DNA from: HIMB59 sp038124765
GTDB taxonomy: Bacteria > Pseudomonadota > Alphaproteobacteria > HIMB59
Direction: 5' to 3'
DNA length: 15,581 bases
NCBI GenBank assembly: GCA_038124765.1
Contig: JAYPCO010000025.1
Coordinates: 1-15,581, forward strand
Below the pieces are notes generated by a model that saw only the letters and a list, made by a program, of their open reading frames with translations, was not told where the DNA came from and searched no databases. Positions 6,887 to 13,802 of this stretch are shown here, in pieces (position 1 is the first letter of the stretch; each line of letters begins with the position of its first letter). Both the position numbers and the translations under genes were made by a program.

Positions 6887-6898
6887 AGTATATATACT
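6887..6898. promoter_or_regulatory. Symmetric divergent -10 box
   Basis: AGTATATATACT is a perfect 12-bp palindrome that provides TATACT as a -10-like hexamer on both strands, 13 bases before ATG 6912 (+) and 16 bases before ATG 6870 (-). The -35 regions are poor. It could instead be an operator half-site region for a regulator of the exporter. Confidence 0.35.
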
Positions 6899-6911
6899 GT
6901 GCAAAATTGTC

Positions 6912-7529
6912 ATGAATGCAATCTTCTTTGGATTTGTTACGGGTCTCAGCTTTATCTTAGCCATTGGGGCTCAGAACTTATTTGTAATAGAGCAGGGTAT
7001 TAGAAAAAATCATGTTTTTTTAGTCACTACAATTTGCATTGTCAGTGATTTTTTATTGATATTTTGTGGGATTTTTCTTTTTTACACCATTGATGGAATA
7101 ATCAATACTTGGGTTAATCTTTTACTAAATATCGCATTAATTGCTTTTCTCGTATTCTTTATTGTAAATAAAATTAAATCTTTAAATCAGCCAATAGCTT
7201 CAATACAGTTTAAAAAAGAGCCTAGAAATAAAATTTTATTTCAGACACTGGCCTTCACTTTTTTAAATCCACATGTTTATTCAGATACTGTTTTTATAAT
7301 TGGAAATCTTTCAAAGTCTTACCAAATACTATCTCAAAAAATTTTATTTGGTTTAGGCGCCGGCTTAGCATCTGTATTCTTTTTTTATTTAATTGGTTTT
7401 GGGGCTCAGGCGCTCAGAGGTTATTTTTTAAATCCCAAAATTTGGCGTTTCATTAATTTGGCTATTATTATTTATTTTTGTATTTTAGTGATGGTAGTTA
7501 TTTATAAGGATATAATTAAAACCATCTAA
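6912..7529 (+). CDS. LysE/ArgO family basic amino-acid exporter
   Basis: This 205-aa protein with about six membrane helices matches the ArgO/LysE branch: LAIGAQNLFVIEQGIRKNH (residues 16-34, compare ArgO LPLGPQNAFVMNQGIRR) and a second-half FTFLNPHVYSDTVFIIGNL (compare ArgO WLNPHVYLDTFVVLGSL). Length is that of E. coli ArgO. The likely role is export of arginine and/or lysine or toxic analogues such as canavanine; the exact substrate is inferred. In other bacteria the gene is controlled by an ArgP/LysG LysR-type regulator, but none is encoded nearby. The 3' end overlaps the convergent 74-aa gene by 14 bases. Confidence 0.88.
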   Translation: MNAIFFGFVTGLSFILAIGAQNLFVIEQGIRKNHVFLVTTICIVSDFLLIFCGIFLFYTIDGIINTWVNLLLNIALIAFLVFFIVNKIKSLNQPIASIQFKKEPRNKILFQTLAFTFLNPHVYSDTVFIIGNLSKSYQILSQKILFGLGAGLASVFFFYLIGFGAQALRGYFLNPKIWRFINLAIIIYFCILVMVVIYKDIIKTI

Positions 7530-7740
7530 TCATTCCAATTATGCCAGCAGTGGCGTAAAAAAATTGTAAAAATAAGATGCCTTTATGTTTTCCCAGGTAT
7601 GCCCACATCCCTATAGCTATAGCTGAAACTAAAAGTAGAGTAAAACCTATAAATTCTGCTCCTATGTTAAAAGCAACTAATAAAGAATAAATGATAGCAG
7701 TAATGACCCCAAACCACTCTAGTGTTTTTGATTTATCCAT
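7516..7740 (-). CDS. Small integral membrane protein, 74 aa, PnuC-like fragment family
   Basis: Three hydrophobic segments are visible (about residues 10-24, 29-48 and 54-71). The order WFGVITAIIYSLLVAFN-GAEFIGFTLLLVSAIAI-W-FLQFFYATAGIIGMIRW resembles a common family of uncharacterised 70-80-aa proteobacterial proteins whose pattern (E-W-x-G, GF-x-LFL, Q-x-x-F-x-x-x-x-x-x-G-x-x-RW) recalls half of a PnuC-type vitamin transporter. Function is unknown. It is convergent with the ArgO-type gene (14-base overlap) and reads away from the 205-base spacer that holds the inverted repeat. Confidence 0.65.
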   Translation of the reverse strand: MDKSKTLEWFGVITAIIYSLLVAFNIGAEFIGFTLLLVSAIAIGMWAYLGKHKGILFLQFFYATAGIIGMIRWF

Positions 7741-7842
7741 AAGTAGATATTAGCAATTTATTAATTATTAGCTATGGCAATAAATTTCAATTTTGCACAG
7801 AGGTTATGCAAAGATAGCAAATCTCATCCCTTCAAAAAATTA

Positions 7843-7848
7843 TATAAA
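7843..7848 (+). promoter_or_regulatory. Possible -10 element in front of the inverted repeat
   Basis: TATAAA at 7843-7848 would place transcription start at about 7854-7856, which is the first bases of the left arm of the long inverted repeat. The -35 region (around 7820) is weak. Confidence 0.35.
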
Positions 7849-7852
7849 TGAG

Positions 7853-7938
7853 TTATTGAAAGAGCGGCAACAAGTTTAAATAAAATTTATTCTTCACCGT
7901 TATTCCCTCCTAACAAATAACCACCGCTCTTTCAATAA
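7853..7938 (+). other. Long perfect inverted repeat; candidate structured leader or small RNA
   Basis: TTATTGAAAGAGCGG (7853-7867) and CCGCTCTTTCAATAA (7924-7938) are exact reverse complements, giving a 15-bp stem around a 56-base interior. Inside, GTTATT (7899-7904) pairs with AATAAC (7916-7921), leaving the loop CCCTCCTAACA. AATAAAATTTATT (7879-7891) is another short palindrome. The right arm ends 7 bases before ATG 7946 of the DUF2721 gene, and a -10-like TATAAA lies 4 bases before the left arm. The RNA would therefore begin with the stem and place the start codon just after it. The C-rich loop is complementary to a Shine-Dalgarno sequence. No U-tract follows on either strand, so it is not a standard terminator. 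Confidence 0.55.
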
Positions 7939-7945
7939 ACCAAAA

Positions 7946-8359
7946 ATGAATAACTTTTCTATACTTTTCCCTGCTTTGCTTTTCCCTGCAATTCCATTGA
8001 TGATGATATCCTTTGGTAATCGATATACCTCATTGGCAACCTTGATTAGAAAAATTCATGATTTAATCGTCATGAATCAGTTCAAGAAAAACTCCGCCTC
8101 CCATTATTTTGATCAAATTGAAATTTTAACACTGAGACTCAAACTAGTAAGGGCAATTCAAACTTTATCTGGTGTCAGTTTTTTATTGAATTTGTTGAGT
8201 ATTTTTTCAAGTTATATTGAAAAAGTTGAACTAGCGTTAAACTGTTTTGGTTTAAGCGTATTGGTTTTTGCTATAGCAATAATGATGTTTATCTATGAAA
8301 TTCAACTTTCAACTAAAGCATTAAGTAAGCACTTGGAAGATTTAAAAGATCTAGCATAA
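7946..8359 (+). CDS. DUF2721 family membrane protein
   Basis: This 137-aa protein fits DUF2721: an N-terminal hydrophobic FPALLFPAIPLMMISFGNRY (about 9-28), a basic helical linker with RKIHDLI, the paired LRLKLVRAIQTLSGVSFLL (about 64-82), then a final hydrophobic hairpin (95-118) and an amphipathic tail. Three membrane helices are expected. The family has no known function. The first ATG lies only 7 bases after the right arm of the long inverted repeat, so translation is probably influenced by that structure. The amino-acid permease gene starts 31 bases downstream on the same strand, so the two may be co-transcribed. Confidence 0.75.
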   Translation: MNNFSILFPALLFPAIPLMMISFGNRYTSLATLIRKIHDLIVMNQFKKNSASHYFDQIEILTLRLKLVRAIQTLSGVSFLLNLLSIFSSYIEKVELALNCFGLSVLVFAIAIMMFIYEIQLSTKALSKHLEDLKDLA

Positions 8360-8390
8360 AAAACTAGTTTTCAAATTAAGTTAGGGTATT

Positions 8391-9143
8391 TTGATAAAAT
8401 TGTTAAAAAAAATATATTACTTCTCTATTTGTCTGTTTTTAGTTTCATGTTCAGGTAATTATAACTTTGCTTGGTTTGCCATTAATCCCTGGCACTCTCA
8501 GGGTTCCTCTAATATTCATTTTCTAATAGGAGGTCTGTGGACGACAATTTGGATTTCATTCGTGAGTCTTTTTCTGGCATCTTTATTGGGCCTCTTTGTG
8601 ACTCTGCCTCATTTGTCCTCTAATAAGTATTTTAAATATCTCAATATTGGTTACGTAGAGATCTTTCGAGCTATTCCCGTTTTGGTTTTATTATTGTGGA
8701 TATATTACGGCCTTCCATCTATTTTTGGCGGAAGTTTATCTTTTAATCCTTTTGTTGCAGGCGTTATTACTTTGGTGCTACATGAGTCAGCATTTATATC
8801 TGAAATTTATCGATCAGGAATTCAGGCAATCAAAAAAGGACAGATTGAGGCTGCAAAATCTTTAGGGCTTAATTCGACTTTAGTTTTTATTAAAGTCACT
8901 CTGCCTCAAGCAATTCGAATTATTACACCTGCTTTACTTAATCAAGGTATCTATATCTTAAAAATGAGTTCTTTAATTTCAGTGATTGGGTTAAGTGATT
9001 TAACTAGAAGAGCTAATGAACTGATAGTTACTACCTATCGACCTTTAGAGATTTATAGTTTTTTAGTTTTAGAGTATTTAGTTTTGGTTTTAATTGCTTC
9101 TTTTGTAGTACGTAAAATTGAAAAAAAATTTCAAATCAAATAG
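8391..9143 (+). CDS. Amino-acid ABC transporter permease with lipoprotein-like N-terminus
   Basis: This 250-aa permease of the HisM/GlnP type has five to six membrane segments. FLIGGLWTTIWIS (about 44-56) is the usual first helix, VEIFRAIPVLVLLLWIYYGLP is the conserved family stretch, and IEAAKSLGL (152-160) with TLPQA is the EAA loop that contacts the ATPase. The start is TTG 8391; an in-frame stop lies 9 bases upstream and there is no nearby ATG. Residues 1-20 form a basic, hydrophobic segment ending LVSC-S, which looks like a lipobox, before the canonical permease begins near residue 44. No ATPase or binding-protein gene flanks it; the nearest ATPase end is at 1-123. Confidence 0.85.
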   Translation: MIKLLKKIYYFSICLFLVSCSGNYNFAWFAINPWHSQGSSNIHFLIGGLWTTIWISFVSLFLASLLGLFVTLPHLSSNKYFKYLNIGYVEIFRAIPVLVLLLWIYYGLPSIFGGSLSFNPFVAGVITLVLHESAFISEIYRSGIQAIKKGQIEAAKSLGLNSTLVFIKVTLPQAIRIITPALLNQGIYILKMSSLISVIGLSDLTRRANELIVTTYRPLEIYSFLVLEYLVLVLIASFVVRKIEKKFQIK

Positions 9144-9160
9144 TACTAGTTTGAATTTGA
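9121..9160 (-). terminator. Rho-independent terminator of the heme/MATE operon
   Basis: On the - strand TCAAAT+CAAA pairs with TTTG+ATTTGA (9150-9153 and 9155-9160 against 9137-9140 and 9131-9136), with one bulged base and the loop TAGTACTAG, followed by AA and eight T residues (9128-9121). The stop codon of the MATE gene lies within the stem, and the whole element is embedded in the 3' end of the convergent permease gene. Confidence 0.55.
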
Positions 9161-10503
9161 TCTATCTTATTGGATTTTAAGCCAACAATTATTTTTCTAA
9201 TGTGAATAAATATCATAACAGCGAATACTAAATTGATGCTGAATATTCCCCACCAGATACCTTTCAACCCCATTGCTAAAGTAACGGAGTAAAAGTGGTA
9301 AACGAATGGAGGTAGGGCCCCTAAACGGAAAAAAGTGTAAATCGTATTGTACATCGGTTTTTTAAGGCCTTGAAAAACAGACCCTGTCATATGAATAAAT
9401 TGATAAATAATGGTCAAAAATGCAGCCATAAATAAGTAACTATCTGCCATGGCAATGACTTCCGGATCCTTGGTAAAAAATTTAACTAAAAAATCGCCAA
9501 AAAAGAAAAGTATTAAAGCACCTATGGTCATCAAACCTATGCCAATTTTAATGGCTTCAAAATGAGATTTCTCAATACGATCAAAGTTACCCGCGCCATA
9601 ATTCTGACCTACAATGCTTAATAGGGCAATATTGAGTCCTATGCTAGGCAGCAAGATTATTTGTTCTATGCGCAGCGCAATACCATAAGCCGCCGCCGCA
9701 GAGGAACCGTAAACATTTACAAATTTTTGTATAACAAAAAAACCTACAGCAATCATTAACATGTTTAAACTTGCAGGAACAGATTGTTTTAAAAAGTCTA
9801 TCAGGTAATCAAGTTTTAATGAGCAACTACTTATTTTAAAATTTTTCATCATGGGTAGCTGGAAAGCATGGTACCCTAAGTAAAAGATTGTCAGTAATTC
9901 TACAAAGACTGTTGAATATGCAATTCCTTTGACACCTAATGCAGGAATGAATAAAAAACCAAAACACAAAACAGGATTTAAGATGATATTTAAAAAAAAG
10001 GCAAAAATCATAATATTACGGTTTTTTTTTGTATCCCCAGAAGCATTTAAAATAGAATTAACCACTAGACTTAAAGCCATAATAGGTGCAAATAATGCAA
10101 TAACATTCATATACTCAAGAGATGTTTTTAAAAAAGAATCTTGAGCGCCAAAAAATTTAAAAATTGGTGTGGAGATAAAATAAACTATTAATCCAATCAC
10201 AGTGGAAAAAATTAAGGAGTATATCAAAGACTGCACATATGCCTGACATGCCTTTTCTTGATTTTTGGACCCTAGATAATTAGAAATAATTGCCGTTGTT
10301 CCTTGAGAGAAGCCCACCGCTGCAGCCAATAAAATAAAAAAAACTGGAAAAGAAATAGATAAAGCTGCTAGCGCTTCGGTATTAATCATACCCGCATAAA
10401 ATGTATCTGTTACATTGTAGAAAGTATGAAACAACATCCCAATACCCGCAGGGACAGCCATGCGAACTAACTGCTCGCGAATATTTCCTTGAGTGAGATC
10501 CAT
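9136..10503 (-). CDS. MATE family efflux transporter
   Basis: This 455-aa polytopic protein has about twelve membrane helices and the MATE two-bundle pattern: AVPAGIGMLFHTFYNVTDTFYAGM (around residues 14-37) and the equivalent second-half SVPASLNMLMIAVGFFVIQ, plus VVNSILNASGDTKKNR after helix 4 and GLNIALLSIVGQNYGAG at the start of the second bundle. Length is typical. MATE proteins export cationic or amphipathic compounds with Na+ or H+. It is the last gene of the heme operon; its ATG overlaps the hemJ stop (TAATG, 10503), so it is translated with hemJ. Export of porphyrin intermediates or a stress compound is possible but is inference. Confidence 0.9.
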   Translation of the reverse strand: MDLTQGNIREQLVRMAVPAGIGMLFHTFYNVTDTFYAGMINTEALAALSISFPVFFILLAAAVGFSQGTTAIISNYLGSKNQEKACQAYVQSLIYSLIFSTVIGLIVYFISTPIFKFFGAQDSFLKTSLEYMNVIALFAPIMALSLVVNSILNASGDTKKNRNIMIFAFFLNIILNPVLCFGFLFIPALGVKGIAYSTVFVELLTIFYLGYHAFQLPMMKNFKISSCSLKLDYLIDFLKQSVPASLNMLMIAVGFFVIQKFVNVYGSSAAAAYGIALRIEQIILLPSIGLNIALLSIVGQNYGAGNFDRIEKSHFEAIKIGIGLMTIGALILFFFGDFLVKFFTKDPEVIAMADSYLFMAAFLTIIYQFIHMTGSVFQGLKKPMYNTIYTFFRLGALPPFVYHFYSVTLAMGLKGIWWGIFSINLVFAVMIFIHIRKIIVGLKSNKIDQIQTSTI

Positions 10504-10919
10504 TAAAAAGGTTTTAAAATAACTAGTATAACAATTAGTACTAAAAGGATAGTTGGAAATTCGTTGATAATTCTGAGATATTTAGAGGAATAAATATAAT
10601 TCTTCTTTTCAAGATTTTTTCTAATTTTAGCTAAATACATATGAAAAATAGAAAGGATCAAAACTAAAAATATTTTAACATATAGCCACCCTGCAAAACC
10701 TACATAATGAATTAAACCTCCACCAAAAATCCAAGTTGAAATCATGGCAGGATTCATGATGACTCTCAAGAGTCGATACTCCATCGTCTTAAAAATATTT
10801 GACATTTCAGCATTAGAAGAATTTTCAACGTGGTATACAAAAAGTCTAGGAAGGTAAAAAAGACCAGCAAACCATGCGATTAAAGAAATAATATGGGCAA
10901 TTTTTAAAAATTCATACAT
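10503..10919 (-). CDS. hemJ: Protoporphyrinogen IX oxidase HemJ
   Basis: This 138-aa membrane protein (usual length about 140) has four helices and the HemJ landmarks: His9 in KIAHIISLIAWFAGLFYLPRLF (6-27), then HVE, EYRLLRVIMNPAM (47-59), GWLYVKIFLVLIL (77-89) with Lys82, His93 and NEFPT (119-123) and a final ILVILKPF. It carries out oxidation of protoporphyrinogen IX to protoporphyrin IX, the step between HemF and HemH, both encoded upstream in the same operon. It starts 7 bases after the hemF stop and its stop overlaps the MATE start. HemJ use is typical of alphaproteobacteria and cyanobacteria. Confidence 0.92.
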   Translation of the reverse strand: MYEFLKIAHIISLIAWFAGLFYLPRLFVYHVENSSNAEMSNIFKTMEYRLLRVIMNPAMISTWIFGGGLIHYVGFAGWLYVKIFLVLILSIFHMYLAKIRKNLEKKNYIYSSKYLRIINEFPTILLVLIVILVILKPF

Positions 10920-10926
10920 CGTATGG

Positions 10927-11745
10927 CTAGCTCCATTTCGCTTCTGGTGGCATGGACATTAAAATGGCATCTATATTACCCCCAGTTTTTAATCCAAATA
11001 AAGTTCCTCTATCATATAAAAGATTAAATTCAACATACCGTGATCTTTTTTGAGACAGGGCTGCTAAATCCTCCGCAGCATAGGGGAGATCTTTTTTTCT
11101 ATTAGCATTACTGATAACAAAGTTGATAAAGAATTGTCCAATATCTTTAATGAAGTTGATATCTTTTTGATAATTATTATCTAAATAATCAAAGAATATT
11201 CCACCGATGCCTCTGGCTTCATTACGATGTTTTAAAAAAAAATATTCATCACATTCTTTTTTAAATTTAGGGTAATAGTCTTGGTGGTGTTGATCACAAG
11301 TTCGTTTCAAACCTTCGTGAAAATTATTTGTCTCCAAATCCTCTGGAAGGGCTGGTGTTAGATCACACCCGCCACCAAACCATTGTTTACCTACAGTGGT
11401 AATATATCTAGTATTAAAGTGAGCCGCTGCAATTTTAGGGTTTTTCATATGGGCGACTACTGAAATACCACTCGCCCAGAAACTTGGATTGACATCTGTT
11501 CCAGGAATATTTTTTCTAAATTCTTCGCTAAACTCACCGTGAACAGTTGAGATATTTACTCCTACTTTTTCAAAAATTGAGCCTTTTAAAATAGACATGA
11601 GCCCACCACCACCACCGGGTCGCTGCCAAGATTTTTCTTCAAATTTAGAACCATCAAGCTTTTCAATAGCCCCTACCATTTGATTTCGTAATTCTTTAAA
11701 CCATTTTTCAGCCTGGTTTTGCTGGCTTATTACCTGATCGTTCAT
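10927..11745 (-). CDS. hemF: Oxygen-dependent coproporphyrinogen III oxidase
   Basis: This 272-aa protein converts coproporphyrinogen III to protoporphyrinogen IX using O2. Key stretches: RPGGGGGLMSILKG (42-55), FEKVGVNISTVHG (58-70), FWASGISVVAH (89-99), HFNTRY (109-114), FGGGCDLTP (123-131), DEYFFLKHRNEARGIGGIFF (166-185) and RYVEFNLLYDRGTLFGL (236-252). I prefer ATG 11745 to the TTG three codons upstream, because it forms a TAATG junction with the hemH stop, the same arrangement as hemJ/MATE. The sequence resembles the alphaproteobacterial type (VHGEF, MS-KG). The protein ends at PPEAKWS; many relatives continue another 15-20 residues with Tyr/Trp-rich sequence, so its tail is short. Aerobic metabolism is implied. 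Confidence 0.93.
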   Translation of the reverse strand: MNDQVISQQNQAEKWFKELRNQMVGAIEKLDGSKFEEKSWQRPGGGGGLMSILKGSIFEKVGVNISTVHGEFSEEFRKNIPGTDVNPSFWASGISVVAHMKNPKIAAAHFNTRYITTVGKQWFGGGCDLTPALPEDLETNNFHEGLKRTCDQHHQDYYPKFKKECDEYFFLKHRNEARGIGGIFFDYLDNNYQKDINFIKDIGQFFINFVISNANRKKDLPYAAEDLAALSQKRSRYVEFNLLYDRGTLFGLKTGGNIDAILMSMPPEAKWS

Positions 11746-12767
11746 TATACCCAACCGTGCAGTTCATTTTCTAAAAGATGGCAAAGTAACTGAATATGAT
11801 CGTCTCGATCATTTAAGCAAGGAATATAATCAAATTTTTTCCCACCGTTTTCCATAAAGATTTCTCTATTTTCAACATTCAGCTCTTCGATAGTTTCTAA
11901 ACAGTCCGATGAAAATGCTGGACTTATCACTTGGAGATTTTCTAAACCTTCTTTAGCTAAGCGTTCAATGGTTTTATCTGTATACGGTTGTAACCATTCG
12001 GCAGGTCCAAACCTAGATTGAAAGGTAGTCATATAGCTATCAGAGTCTAGGCCCATAGACTCTGCTACTAAACGAGTGGTCATTCTACAAAAGCAATGAT
12101 AAGGATCACCTTTATCTAAATATTTTTTAGGAATTCCATGATAGCTGAAAATTAATTTTTGAGGTTTGCCATTTTTTTTCCAAAATTCATTGATGCTATT
12201 TTTTAAGGCGCTTATATAAAGTGAGTTGTTATGATAACCACTAATAAAGCGGAGTGAGGGAACCCATCTCCATTTTTGTAACTCTAATGAAATTGCATCG
12301 AATGTAGAGCCTGTTGTTGCAGCACAATATTGTGGGTATAAAGGCAAAACAATAATTCGATCACAATTTTGATGACGTAGATTATTTAAACCTTTTGCAA
12401 TACTAGGATTCCCATAACGCATTCCTATATCAAAAATAAGATTAGAATATTTAGTGCTTAATTCTGCTTTAATTTTTTTTAATTGCTCTTGGGTGTACAG
12501 TAGCAAAGGGGAGCCCTCTTTCGTCCATACAGAACGATAGTTTGCAGCGGATTTAGCAGGGCGTGTATTTAAAATTATTCCATTTAAGATAAACCACCAG
12601 ATAGCCTTAGGCGTTTCAATGACTCGATGGTCTGATAGAAATTGCTTTAAATAAACTCGTAAGGAGGAAGTCGTTGGTTCGTCCGGGGTTCCTAAATTGG
12701 TTAATAAAATACCAGTTTTTAATTTAGAACCATGAACATAAAGTTCGTTTCCTTTGAATTGAGCCAT
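11745..12767 (-). CDS. hemH: Ferrochelatase
   Basis: This 340-aa protein inserts Fe2+ into protoporphyrin IX (final heme step). Motifs: LLTNLGTPDEPT (21-32), VYLKQFLSDHRVIETP (38-53), GSPLL, MRYGNPSI (116-123), LPLYPQYCAATTGST (141-155), FSYHGIP with the catalytic His210, the YHCFCRMTTRLVAE stretch, FQSRFGPAEWL (249-259) and the acidic SSDCLETIEE with Glu291. Length is normal. ATG 12767 lies 18 bases downstream of the hemE stop and has no Shine-Dalgarno sequence; the stop overlaps the hemF ATG. Sequence style (WWFILNGIIL, RPAKSAANY) recalls beta/gammaproteobacterial enzymes more than rhizobial ones, so a mixed origin of the operon is possible. Confidence 0.94.
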   Translation of the reverse strand: MAQFKGNELYVHGSKLKTGILLTNLGTPDEPTTSSLRVYLKQFLSDHRVIETPKAIWWFILNGIILNTRPAKSAANYRSVWTKEGSPLLLYTQEQLKKIKAELSTKYSNLIFDIGMRYGNPSIAKGLNNLRHQNCDRIIVLPLYPQYCAATTGSTFDAISLELQKWRWVPSLRFISGYHNNSLYISALKNSINEFWKKNGKPQKLIFSYHGIPKKYLDKGDPYHCFCRMTTRLVAESMGLDSDSYMTTFQSRFGPAEWLQPYTDKTIERLAKEGLENLQVISPAFSSDCLETIEELNVENREIFMENGGKKFDYIPCLNDRDDHIQLLCHLLENELHGWV

Positions 12768-12785
12768 TGAAAAAAAATACGATTT

Positions 12786-13802
12786 TTAGGCTAATTTAGT
12801 TCTAATCTTCTCAATAAAAAGATGAATATTAGTCTCAGGTGTGGTTTTTTGAACACCATGATCTAAGCTGGCAATCCACCCAGGGCAGCTGTCATACTGA
12901 GGCTGAGAGCAGTATTCAATAAATTCATCGAGCGCTCTTGTAAAATCGTCGGTATCTTGAAGCGCGAGCAAATCATTAGAAAAATTTCCTTGAAGAGTGA
13001 GATTAGTCTCTTTTAATTCAGTTAAGATATTAAAATTAGATCCTAAAACCGTTAATTGAAGTCCCGGTATCTTTTTCAGAATATCAAATTTTGTGGGAGA
13101 GATATTTTTAGTGAAATATCCAATTTTATTTGGATTTTTTTGACAAACATCTCTTAAAAAAGGAATAACAACTTTTTCAAATTCTAGATCAGATAAATTA
13201 TTTGCTTCAGTATCAAAAATCATTAATAAATCCAAATCATTTTCAAATTGAATCTCAATGTTTTGTTTTAAAATAATTTCTAATGTTTTTAGTGTTGGGT
13301 TAAATAAATCTTCAGAAGTAGGATTATGTCTTGTTGCAAAATGAAAAAGTGTAAAAGGACCGCCAATAAAACCAATCAAGGATTTATCATTAGGCAACTC
13401 TTGGCGTAAAAGCTTTAAAGCTTTGTTTTGAAATTGAATATAATCATTAAATTCTTCTAAAGAATAATTCTCTACCATCGTCAGCGAGAGATTTTTTTTA
13501 AAAATAGGACCTGGGTTGAATTCTAATTCCATGCCTAGAAAATCTAAGGGGAATAAAATATCGCTAAATAAAATTGCAGCATCAAAATCAAATTCTTGAA
13601 TGGGACCTAGTGTTACCTCGCATGCTAGTTCGGGTTCTCGACATAGTTGTTCGAAAGTATATTTAGATTTTAAGTTTTGGTAGTGACGATGATATCTACC
13701 TGCCTGGCGCATCATCCATATGGGAGGCACCTTTTGAGAGGTTCGATGAAGGGCATTATGAAATTTTTGATTATAAATAGTTTGCAATATCTCTAGCCCC
13801 AT
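12786..13802 (-). CDS. hemE: Uroporphyrinogen decarboxylase, divergent
   Basis: This 338-aa protein decarboxylates uroporphyrinogen III to coproporphyrinogen III. Conserved parts: PPIWMMRQAGRY (26-37, Arg32 and Arg36), ILFSDILFPLDFLGM (77-91, Asp81), LIGFIGGPFTLF (142-153), FDTEANNLS (196-204), LTLQGNF (268-274) and SLDHGVQKTTPE (312-323, His315). Differences from the usual enzyme: RYHRHY instead of RYLPEY, Phe155 where Tyr is usual (ASYMxEG), Thr198 where Ser is usual (FDSWAG), and no GVDW motif. Pathway position and fold signature make HemE secure. ATG 13802 overlaps hemB by 32 bases; TTG at 13787 would shorten this overlap. Confidence 0.88.
   Translation of the reverse strand: MGLEILQTIYNQKFHNALHRTSQKVPPIWMMRQAGRYHRHYQNLKSKYTFEQLCREPELACEVTLGPIQEFDFDAAILFSDILFPLDFLGMELEFNPGPIFKKNLSLTMVENYSLEEFNDYIQFQNKALKLLRQELPNDKSLIGFIGGPFTLFHFATRHNPTSEDLFNPTLKTLEIILKQNIEIQFENDLDLLMIFDTEANNLSDLEFEKVVIPFLRDVCQKNPNKIGYFTKNISPTKFDILKKIPGLQLTVLGSNFNILTELKETNLTLQGNFSNDLLALQDTDDFTRALDEFIEYCSQPQYDSCPGWIASLDHGVQKTTPETNIHLFIEKIRTKLA

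Noticed and set aside
7853..7938. Inverted repeat as a Rho-independent terminator or an insertion-sequence end
   Set aside because: No U-tract directly after either arm, the loop is 56 bases, and no transposase or target duplication is present; a leader or small RNA fits better.
9929..10144. Open frame on the + strand inside the MATE gene
   Set aside because: Antisense shadow of a conserved membrane protein; basic, low-complexity product without recognisable motifs.
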